Of a DNA stretch of 64,000 nucleotides, positions 56,257 to 64,000 are shown one piece after another. Location: positions 49,891,917 to 49,955,916 of the forward strand of contig CM041297.1 in NCBI GenBank assembly GCA_023052935.1, read 5' to 3'. How positions within the stretch are numbered: the stretch's first letter is position 1; every line of letters starts with the position of its first letter. The notes under the pieces are model-generated. The model was given only the letters and a program-made list of their open reading frames with translations. It did no database searches and was not told the origin of the DNA. The DNA is from Piezodorus guildinii. Lineage: Eukaryota; Arthropoda; Insecta; Hemiptera; Pentatomidae. The position numbers and the translations under genes were made by a program.

Positions 56257-59066
56257 TTTTTTTTTTTTTTTTTTTTTTTATTGAGATATATTACAATTTG
56301 TTACAAAATGAACAATAGTAATATTGATAAGAGACCACATTCATACTATATATACAGAAAATAATAATAATGGTCAAATTTCATAAAATATAACATAAAT
56401 TCAAATATATACAATAAAATAATAATAATAAATAAAAAACAAAACAAATCGAAACATAAACCTATTATTGAGATAAATAAAAAGTTGGCAAATAAATAAA
56501 CATCTTACACACAATCATAACTATATACAATATATACAATTGCTAAAGGGACCCCAGCAAGCGCTTTTCCCTCCACTTGTGGAGGAAAAAGCGGAATCCA
56601 AGAGATCCCAGCACCTCTATCTCAGCCGCATCACTGGTCTGAGCCAGTGGAGGCTGAGTTAGGGCGTTGTAGCCACAAACATACCGTACATGAGTGGAGG
56701 ATCTGACCATTGTCAGAACTCCAGTTTAAATGTTTACAATAGGTCTCGTGGCCACTGCCGTTTCAATCTTCGAGGAGGATTGTAGGGATGGGTGGTGCTG
56801 GATAGGGATTGTGCTAGAGGGTTAGGATGATGACTAAGGTTCTGATGAAATTTGGAAAATTTGGATGGTACCAGGTCTAAAACAAACGGAATATTAAGGT
56901 CATGGTGTAGGGTACAGTTGGTAACGTAATAAGGAGCATTAACTATTGTTCGGAGGACTTTGGATTGGAAGGATTGGATGCGTTTAATGTTAGAATGTTT
57001 AGCTGTCCCCCACAGTTCAAGTCCGTAGGTCCATATAGGTTTCAGTACTGTCTTGTATATTAGTAATTTGTTGTCAACTGTAAGATGAGATTTTCTGTTT
57101 AGTAGTCTGTATAACTGGCCGAATCTGCGGTTGAGTTCTTTTCTTTTTAGTCTTGTATGTGGGTTCCACGTCAGTCTTTTGTCTAGTAAAAAGCCGAGAT
57201 ACCGGACTGTGTCTGAGGAAGGAAGCGGTATAGAATTGAAATTAACCGTTGGACAGGATTTGCGTCGAAGGGTGAATGTGACGTGAGTGCATTTGCTTTC
57301 GTTAACCTTAATGCGCCAAGCATTGCACCAGTCTTCGACAAGGGAAAGGTGCTTTTGGAGATTTAGCGATGCTGCTTCAGGATCGGAATTGGATGATAAA
57401 ATGGCTGTGTCATCAGCAAATGTTGCCAGAAAGGTATTGGGGTCGGTAGGGATATCGGCGGTGAAGAGGATGTAGAGGACGGGTCCTAAGACGCTGCCTT
57501 GAGAAACACCGGCCTCAACAGTATATTGTTCGGAAAATTCGGAACCACAGCGAACTCGGAAGGAGCGGTTGGATAAATAGGATCGGAGGATTAGGTATAA
57601 GGATTGAGGTAAATGGGTTTTGAGCTTAAAGAGCAGTCCCGGGTGCCACACCCGGTCAAAAGCTTGAGCTATGTCCAGAAAGGCACCCGAACAATACTCC
57701 TTGCACTCAAGGGCGGAGGAAATGTGGTCTACAACTCGGAGTCCTTGCTGAACCGTGGAATGTTGAGGACGAAATCCGAACTGATGTGAAGGAAAATTTT
57801 GAAATTTGGCTAGGATTCGTTTTAGTAGGAGCTTTTCGAAAATTTTTGAGAGGATCGGAAGTAGGCTGATAGGTCTGTAAGATGACGTGTTGTTAGAAGG
57901 TTTGCCTGGTTTTAGGAAAAGGATCATAGTTGAATGTTTCCATAAGAGAGGAAAATAGGTAGTGCGTAGGATACAGTTATAGAGATATGTAAGGAATGTA
58001 ATGGCTTTAGGTGGAAGTTGTCTTAAGATTTGGGGAGTAAGGAGATCGTATCCAGGAGATTTGCGGAGAGGAAGCTTTTTAAGAAGATATCTGACCTCAG
58101 AGGGATTAACTGCTTTAGGTGGTAAGGATAGTGGTATTGGTGACGTGAGGAACTCTTCAACTGCTGCAGTATGGGTTGGATTAAGCTCTGGATGAGGAGT
58201 AAAAACTTTGGAAAGGTGCTGTGCGAATTCCTCGGCCTTATGCTTGTCAGAAGCAGCCCAGGAACCATCACAGCGCCGGAGAGGATGGGAAATGGTGTGG
58301 GATTTTAGGATTCTCTTCGTGACATTCCACAGGGAATTGTCACGAGTCGAGAGAGAGGAGAGGTAGGTATTGTAGGATTGGGAACGGAAGATCGCCAACT
58401 CCCGCTTTAATTTTCTACAAAAAAAATTATAGGAGCGGCGATCTTCTGGGTGGCGGGTGCGTTGCCATAATGTTCTAGCTCGACGTTTGCTGTTGATGAG
58501 GTCTGTCAGGTGTTGTGGTAAATGGCTTTTGTAAGGAATTATTTGGGATTGTTTGGGAGAGGAGGCAGTCCAGGCGGCTTGTTGAATAGCGGTTGTAAAG
58601 GAATATACGGCGTCGTCAAGGTCATTTGGGGTTTTGAGAATCACTCTGAGGTCAATATCATTAGTGAGAATTTCGCGGAAGAGGTTCCAGTTGACAGGGC
58701 CCCTAATGAATGACGGTGGGATAGGTTTAGGAATAGGTGTTATGGATACATTTAGAATCAATGGACTATGATCAGAGGATAGTTCATCAAGGCGAGCTAT
58801 GGAAAAATTCAGAGAGCCTAATCCGCTGTGGATGAAGAAGTCGAGGATGTCAGGATTACGGTTAGGATCTGTTGGCCAGTAGGTAGGAGAATCGGGAGGT
58901 AGGAGATGAAAGCGTCGGGAGTTGAGTGCACACTGCAATGTCCGTCCACGAGAATTGGTGGTTCTAGAACCCCACTGTTGGTTCTTAGCGTTTAAGTCTG
59001 CACCCAAAATGAAGTGATTACCCAAGGAGTTGAGGAAGGATCCGGAAGGAGGTAGATGCGGAATAT
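56257..59066 (-). mobile_element. Jockey-type LINE, 5'-truncated, near-intact ORF2 and poly-A
   Basis: On the minus strand the element runs from about 59066 to a 23-base poly-A tail (T tract 56257-56279). The 3' UTR (56280-56733) is AT-rich. Homology starts inside the endonuclease domain (PPSGSFLNSLG before the GADLNAKN motif), so ORF1 and the N-terminal part of the endonuclease are lost, the usual outcome of incomplete target-primed reverse transcription. It is the youngest-looking LINE here because its coding part is unbroken. No clear target-site duplication was found. It lies 120 bases beyond the tail of the RTE fragment. Confidence 0.92.
56734..59025 (-). CDS. Jockey-type LINE ORF2 protein, partial (endonuclease C-part, reverse transcriptase)
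   Basis: 763 codons remain open; the frame also continues about 13 codons further upstream with no ATG, so the listed start (a TTG codon) is not a true initiation site. Residues 6-19 (ILGADLNAKNQQWG) and 84-90 (SDHSPLI) are C-terminal catalytic blocks of the apurinic-like endonuclease. Reverse-transcriptase blocks follow: KSPGYDLLTP near 322-331, motif A FLDIAQAFDRVW at 449-460, motif B GVSQGSVLGPVLYILF at 506-521, catalytic FADD at 536-539, YLGFLLD at 609-615. The C-terminus ends NPPRRLKRQWPRDLL without an RNase H domain. All three catalytic Asp positions of the reverse transcriptase (D451, D538, D539) are present. Lacking the endonuclease N-terminus it should not self-mobilise. FADD and overall layout point to the Jockey superfamily. 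Confidence 0.93.
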   Translation of the reverse strand: MGNHFILGADLNAKNQQWGSRTTNSRGRTLQCALNSRRFHLLPPDSPTYWPTDPNRNPDILDFFIHSGLGSLNFSIARLDELSSDHSPLILNVSITPIPKPIPPSFIRGPVNWNLFREILTNDIDLRVILKTPNDLDDAVYSFTTAIQQAAWTASSPKQSQIIPYKSHLPQHLTDLINSKRRARTLWQRTRHPEDRRSYNFFCRKLKRELAIFRSQSYNTYLSSLSTRDNSLWNVTKRILKSHTISHPLRRCDGSWAASDKHKAEEFAQHLSKVFTPHPELNPTHTAAVEEFLTSPIPLSLPPKAVNPSEVRYLLKKLPLRKSPGYDLLTPQILRQLPPKAITFLTYLYNCILRTTYFPLLWKHSTMILFLKPGKPSNNTSSYRPISLLPILSKIFEKLLLKRILAKFQNFPSHQFGFRPQHSTVQQGLRVVDHISSALECKEYCSGAFLDIAQAFDRVWHPGLLFKLKTHLPQSLYLILRSYLSNRSFRVRCGSEFSEQYTVEAGVSQGSVLGPVLYILFTADIPTDPNTFLATFADDTAILSSNSDPEAASLNLQKHLSLVEDWCNAWRIKVNESKCTHVTFTLRRKSCPTVNFNSIPLPSSDTVRYLGFLLDKRLTWNPHTRLKRKELNRRFGQLYRLLNRKSHLTVDNKLLIYKTVLKPIWTYGLELWGTAKHSNIKRIQSFQSKVLRTIVNAPYYVTNCTLHHDLNIPFVLDLVPSKFSKFHQNLSHHPNPLAQSLSSTTHPYNPPRRLKRQWPRDLL

Positions 59067-59872
59067 TACAAAATAAATAAAAAATAAAATACTCTGAAAT
59101 GTTGATCCCCAGTTTTTATTTTACATAAAAATGTTTTTTGTAAAAATAAAAACAAGCCCACTTCTTTTCTAAACGAGTAATAAGTTTAAATTAAATCAAA
59201 TAAAAACCTAAATATCTTGTTTTTATCAATCCTGGCAATTCCAAGTTTAGCAATGAAATTCCCCTAATATAAGATTATAAATAATACACAGATTAATAAC
59301 ATTAGTTCATCTTAAAAACGCTGCAAATTATTACACAATGGTTTATTATTTCCAAAAAACTATATTAACATTTATGATATATTATTTATAGCTGCTAATC
59401 TTTTCGATTTGTCAGTTTTTCGCGCTTTACTTGTACATATTTTTCATTATCTTAAAAAATAACTGAGATATGGGCGTATTTATGGGTAAAATATCATTTT
59501 TGTCTTTTATTTTTCTCCTTTTTTAATATTATTCGCATTTTTTTTTTTTTGTTAGTTAAAAACACTTATAATTTTTCCTTATCTTTGAAAATTACCGAGT
59601 TATGGGCGTATATAAAAATACAACTTTTTTCTTTTCTTTTACTCTTGTTTGTAATAATTCGCGTTATTTTGGTTAATAAACACTAATTATTTTTTTATCT
59701 ATTTTTGAAAATAACAGCTACAGTTTTAAAAAATTACCAATTGATATCAATGTCTAGGTGTTAGGATCATCGATGCTTGCCCTAGTAGTTTTGTGATGAA
59801 TTTAAAAAAAAAAAATGGTAGAGTAGTTTCGAAGAAATGCCCCGCACGGCGTATGGCGGAAGGCAGAGATAC
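59067..59872. other. unassigned AT-rich DNA
   Basis: Nothing recognised beyond homopolymer tracts. Confidence 0.45.
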
Positions 59873-59992
59873 TGATTTTTTTTCGTTTTTTTCGGGTTCG
59901 TTCGTCGGGTTCATCTTGAAACGTAAGCCCTCAAATTTTGAGAGAGGGGTATTTTTTTTTTTTGCACGATTACAAAGGTTCATTATTGAAAA
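59873..59992 (+). repeat. interspersed repeat R1, copy 2
   Basis: GATTTTTTTTCGTTTTTTTC, GTAAGCCCTCAAATTTTGAG, a T tract and GATTACAAAGGTTCATTATT match 32600-32742 in order and orientation. Confidence 0.7.
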
Positions 59993-61250
59993 AAATAAAC
60001 CAAAAACACTCCTGAATATAAAAACTACTCAAATATACTGAAACCATTTCAATTAAACCAAATTGAAAACTTTTTTCATTAATCTATTTATTTATATAAA
60101 TACAAATAGGTTAATTTTATATTGAATAAAAGGCATCATCTTATTTATAAACAGCAATATAGTAGGCAATTAAGTAAAGAAAATAGCATCGTATCATTAT
60201 TAAACTACAAAAATACAAGAAATAAAAATAATATGGAATTACACTACCCAACAAACTAATATAATACGATAAGACATCTTTTTAGAACATACTGCAACTT
60301 CCACAGACTAAGAGAGTTGAGGAAGATGCTATTCCCAAAATACTCCACTAAAACGAAGGAAACTTGAAACATAAATAGCAGAAGAATACCCTTCCCACAG
60401 GGGAGCGCGAAATGCCTTATATTCACAAGTGAATATTGAAACAAATCAGAAATAAATAACTTTGAGCACAATATAACAAACGAAATATTCGTAGGCAAAC
60501 AAAAACAAATACATGGATGAAAACATACACTCATCAATTTATTGAAGATTTTAGTAGTCGAACTATTAATGTACATAAGTCAAACGACAATAATTCTTGA
60601 AATAAATTAAAAACTACAAATATCAGCGCGTTATTATTGGCATGTTTAAAACCAAACTTTTATCATCTGAACTAAGTTTTGCTCTTATCGAAGCAGTCAC
60701 ACAAAGCATGAGGTTAAAGCGATGACTCCGACATTTAGTCAAAACCAGATCTTACTCTGACATGCGATCGGTTCTCTCTAACTTCTCACCGAAATGGGTT
60801 CCTGACCTCGCACGGACGAAGAACTTGGCGGTTGAAACGTGATACTGATAACATCGGATGAAAATAACCGTTGATCCAGAAACTGCACAATCTTATCTGT
60901 TGTTTAATGCATGATTTAGAATGAACCGACTCATGCCTGTCACGGTTTACTGAATCAGAGCTCTTGTCAACACTTGAAAGCAAATAAAGCTTACTGAAAA
61001 ATCCTTTAGCAGATCCCATGCTATATGTTAGAGCAATCTAGTAGTTAGGCAACAATGGGAATAAATAAAATACTTCTTTCTCTAACACAATTCATTGAGT
61101 TCATTCTACATTTTATTTCATTTTCCCCTTTCTTATAAAAGATTTCATGGTTTTAAAATAATATATGAAACATCTTTACTTATATTTGATGATTCTACTA
61201 ACAAAACGTACCAATTTGAGGGTAGTTTCATTTTAATATTTTTCGGCTTC
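59993..61250. other. unassigned AT-rich DNA
   Basis: A 106-codon minus frame (60256-60576) and a 77-codon minus frame (60786-61019) have no recognisable domain; both are compatible with chance. Confidence 0.4.
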
Positions 61251-61260
61251 TATAGCATTT

Positions 61261-61432
61261 CTAAGTCAATTGTAACCTTTTCCAAGTCAAATGTAACTTT
61301 TTCCATTTCAAATGTAACCTTTTCCAAGTCAAATGTAACCCTTTCCATTTCAAATGTCACCTTTTCCAAGTCAAATGTCACCTTTTCCATTTCAAATGTT
61401 ACCTTTTCCAAGTCAAATGTCACCTTTTTCTT
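61261..61432 (-). repeat. 8 x 21 bp array, left arm
   Basis: Two alternating 21 bp variants (CTTTTCCAAGTCAAATGTAAC and CTTTTCCATTTCAAATGTAAC types) form a 42 bp higher-order period. On the minus strand they encode alternating KVTFDLE and KVTFEME heptapeptides in an uninterrupted frame ending DLEML and a stop. The array matches the right-arm array with about one base difference. Confidence 0.92.
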
Positions 61433-61679
61433 CACTTCTAGCCTTAAATATTCCGTTTTATTTATTTATTTATTGAAAAATAATTAGTTTAATTAACATT
61501 ATGGCTTTTTTAATAATTTTGGCATATAATAATTGATATTCTTTTGGGTATCTTAGATATTTGATATCAAGTTCTGTTTTTTACTAGCTAATATTTAAAA
61601 AAAATAATTATCGTTTATTTAGTTTTAAGATAGTTGTTGATTTTGATTTTTTAGAGAGGAGGGGTAGTTTTTTATAATA

Positions 61680-62100
61680 ATTAATGTGTTTCCGGGTATT
61701 ATAATTACGTTTTTCGAGCTGTATTTTTTATCACTCGCGTGCATGTTAACTCGCATTAAATTGTAATGTTTTTTATTGATATAGGGATGAATTATTGTGC
61801 ATTCGGGTGGTTATGATTACGTTTTTCGAGCTGTATTTTTTATCGCTCGCGCTTATTTTAATTAAAATTTACTTTTTTATGTTTTTTATTGATATAGTGA
61901 TTAATTAATGTGCTTTCGGGTGGTTATGATTACGTTTTTCTAGCTGTATTTTTCATCGCTCATGCGTATTTCAACTCGCATTTACTTTTAATGTTTTTTA
62001 TTGATATAGGGATTAATTAATGTTCTTTCGGGTGGTTAAGATTACGTTTTTCGAGCTGTATGTTTTATTGCTCATGCGTATTTCAACTTGTATTTACTTT
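61680..62100 (+). repeat. ~110 bp tandem repeats, left arm
   Basis: Four clear units marked by ACGTTTTTCGAGCTGTAT (near 61710, 61824, 61933 and 62044), each with a TTGATATAGGGATTAATTAA-type segment and a TTTCGGGTGGTTATGATTA-type segment. More diverged units can be followed to about 62575. Confidence 0.85.
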
Positions 62101-62777
62101 TAATCTTTTTATTTTTATAGAGATCTATCCTTGTATTTTCGCGGGGTTTCGAAAATTTTTTTTGATATTGGTATGGATTATTTTGTTTTTGGTTCTCATT
62201 ATAACTTTGCTGGAATATACATCGTTTAGCTTTTTCTTTTATTTTTTTTTATTATTATTATTTTATAAAAGGATTAGTTATAGGTCCTTTTCTAGCGTCC
62301 TGAGTAATTTTTTTCAACTAAATCTTTTGTAAAGGATCCGCTTCCTAACTTGGTCTTACAATTATTTGATAATTTAATTGAGGAATCGTTTATTCTATTT
62401 TCGGGTGTTCTGATAAAACATTATTTGAACCAAATTTGTTATCGCTTTTACTCATTTTAAGTATTCACTGTTCCTATTTCATAAATATTCGATAAAGGGG
62501 TCGTTTATAGTGTTTTGGGGAATACTAATAGAGTTTATGACATGTATTTATAGCTAGTGCTCATTTTAACTTAAATGAAAAGTGATCTAGAAGAATGCGC
62601 AATTGCGATGTAACGTCCAAATCAAAAATGTAATCAGATCCTGCAAAAACACAATAAATAATTTTTACATCATATAACATAATACCTACGGTTTGTAGAA
62701 ATTCCCAAGCGCATAAAAGAATTAAGTTCAAAACACGTTATGAGAATCCCCTAAAACAAAAACAAAGAAAGTCCACT
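62101..62777. other. centre of the foldback, decayed repeat units
   Basis: Up to about 62575 the sequence still echoes the 110 bp unit (for example GATAAAGGGGTCGTTTATAG for GATATAGGGATTAATTAATG). From about 62650 the right-arm orientation is faintly visible. No open frame of note apart from a low-complexity, hydrophobic 90-codon stretch (62060-62332). Confidence 0.6.
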
Positions 62778-63420
62778 GCAAATACAAGTTGAAATACGCA
62801 TGAGGAATAAAACATACAGCTCGAAAAACGTAATCATAACCACCCGAAAGAACATTAATTAATCCCTATATCAATAAAAAAAATTACAATTTAATGCGAG
62901 TTAACATGCACGCGAGCGATAAAAAATACAGCTCGAAAAACGTTATTATAATACCCGAAAACACATTAATTAATCCCTATATCAATATAAAACATTAAAA
63001 GTAAATGTGAGTTGAAATACGCATGACCGATAAAAGGTACAGCTCGAAAAACGTAATCATAACAACCCGAATGCACAATAATTCATCCCTATATCAATAA
63101 AAAACATTAAAAGTAAATGTGAGTTGAAATACGCATGACCGATAAAAAATACAGCTCGAAAAACGTAATCATAACCACCCGAAAACACAATTATCAACAC
63201 CTATATCTATAAGAAACATAAAAAGTAAATTTTAGTTAAAATAAGCGAGAGCGATATAAAATACAGCTCGAAAAACGTAATCATAACCACCCGAAAGCAG
63301 ATTAATTAATCCCTATATCAATAAAAAACATTACAATTTAATGCGAGTTAACATGCACGCGAGTGATAAAAAATACAGCTCGAAAAACGTAATTATAATA
63401 CCCGGAAACACATTAATTAT
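62778..63420 (-). repeat. ~110 bp tandem repeats, right arm
   Basis: Six units marked by ATACAGCTCGAAAAACGT (near 62815, 62928, 63038, 63149, 63263 and 63376), each the reverse complement of the left-arm unit. The outermost unit is practically identical to the outermost left unit. Confidence 0.88.
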
Positions 63421-63627
63421 TATAAAAAACTACCCCTCCTCTCTAAAAAATCAAAATCAACAACTATCTTAAAACTAAATAAACGATAATTATTTTTTTT
63501 AAATATTAGCTAGTAAAAAACAGAACTTGATATCAAATATCTAAGATACCCAAAAAGAATATCAATTATTATATGCCAAAATTATTAAAAAAGCCATAAT
63601 GTTAATTAAACTAATTATTTTTCAATA

Positions 63628-63881
63628 AATAAATAAATAAAACGGAATATTTAAGGCTAGAAGTGAAGAAAAAGGTGACATTTGACTTGGAAAAGGTAAC
63701 ATTTGAAATGGAAAAGGTGACATTTGACTTGGAAAAGGTGACATTTGAAATGGAAAGGGTTACATTTGACTTGGAAAAGGTTACATTTGAAATGGAAAAA
63801 GTTACATTTGACTTGGAAAAGGTTACAATTGACTTGGAAATGCTATATATTGATACAGAACAGTTTAGACTAACAGAATAG
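63628..63881 (+). CDS. heptapeptide-repeat ORF in foldback right arm
   Basis: The frame begins after a stop near 63628 with TEYLRLEVKKK, runs through eight 7-residue repeats (KVTFDLE / KVTFEME, one KVTIDLE variant) and ends LYIDTEQFRLTE before the stop at 63879-63881, outside the arm proper. There is no ATG at the beginning, so if expressed it would be as an internal exon or from a non-AUG start. Hydrophobic residues fall at every second position (V, F, L/M) with charged residues between, favouring a beta-type or amphipathic repeat over a coiled coil. The left arm encodes the same repeat block on the opposite strand but stops at DLEML. No known family recognised; it may simply be a tandem repeat whose 21 bp period preserves the frame. 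Confidence 0.3.
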
Positions 63882-64000
63882 AAAATTATCTTTAAACAGA
63901 GTATTCGGAAATGTTTCTTCAATACTAGTTGGGCATCAGAGAAATAAATCTTAACATGTATCTTCAAAGGTAGTCATTTAATTGAACACAGGAGCAAAGT

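Larger units (their letters stand above)
61251..63847. mobile_element. 2.6 kb palindromic foldback element with composite repeat arms
   Basis: The sequence begins TATAGCATTTC and ends GAAATGCTATA. Each arm, from outside inward, holds eight 21 bp repeats (~170 bases), a ~245 base non-repeated stretch, and an array of ~110 bp repeats. The outer ~450 bases of the two arms differ at only a few positions by eye, whereas the inner arrays differ in copy number (4 well-kept units left, 6 right) and become unrecognisable towards the centre near 62.6 kb. Arms made of nested tandem repeats are characteristic of foldback-type DNA transposons. No transposase is present. A palindromic TATA at the ends makes the target duplication ambiguous (TA or TATA). 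Confidence 0.9.

Noticed and set aside
61095..61487. 130-codon plus-strand frame of FSKSNVTFSISN repeats
   Set aside because: It is the antisense reading of the 21 bp array. The opposite strand gives the better-looking charged repeat and a more protein-like flank.
61250..63881. CRISPR-like array
   Set aside because: The 21 bp and 110 bp repeats are contiguous or nearly so, have no unique spacers, are inverted around a centre and sit in animal-type DNA.

Overview
The window is a stretch of AT-rich animal nuclear DNA made almost entirely of decayed mobile elements. Three things point to this: long (AT)n and poly-A/T tracts, no bacterial-style gene packing, and Jockey, RTE and CR1-type LINEs, mariner transposons, a Helitron helicase fragment and tRNA-derived SINEs. 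That mixture, with several mariner families and Jockey-type LINEs, suits an invertebrate, most likely an arthropod. The species cannot be told from the sequence. No host gene is convincingly visible; a few less AT-rich patches (4.2, 12.7, 25.9 and 39.2-39.7 kb) are the only candidate exons or promoters.

Layout. 0-22 kb: two 3' fragments of a Jockey-type LINE (1.4-2.0 kb, +; 15.9-16.4 kb, -), three SINE families (7.4, 9.0, 11.5 and 21.7 kb) and long unassigned AT-rich DNA. 22-32 kb: a Helitron Pif1-like helicase C-terminus (25.4-25.7 kb), a LINE RNase H/C-terminal remnant (26.7-27.1 kb) and the first copies of an apparently uncatalogued repeat family, called X here (also at 14.1, 32.2, 39.9 and 43.5 kb), one copy carrying a second repeat, Y. 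32-39 kb: very AT-rich DNA with one SINE. 39-45 kb: a GC-rich island, an X copy split by a CR1-like LINE with a clean target-site duplication, a 0.75 kb foldback element, and an X copy that is partly duplicated in tandem and hit twice by a 150 bp hairpin MITE. 45-50 kb: two mariner relics, one of them a complete-ended internal-deletion derivative with a SINE inside it. 50.5-51.6 kb: a second foldback element whose arms carry a CTGATGA...GAAAC motif. 52.5-53.4 kb: a SINE cluster. 55.3-59.1 kb: a broken RTE-type LINE beside a 5'-truncated Jockey-type LINE that keeps a 763-codon open frame with complete reverse-transcriptase motifs. 61.25-63.85 kb: a 2.6 kb palindromic foldback whose arms contain eight 21 bp repeats (an open heptapeptide-repeat frame) and several ~110 bp repeats.

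The elements do not form a pathway. Their value is as a record of nested insertions: LINE into X, MITEs into X, SINE into mariner, SINE beside SINE. The most unusual objects are the 61-64 kb foldback, the 50.5 kb foldback and the X family. All family calls rest on motifs read by eye, and boundaries without target-site duplications are approximate to tens of bases.
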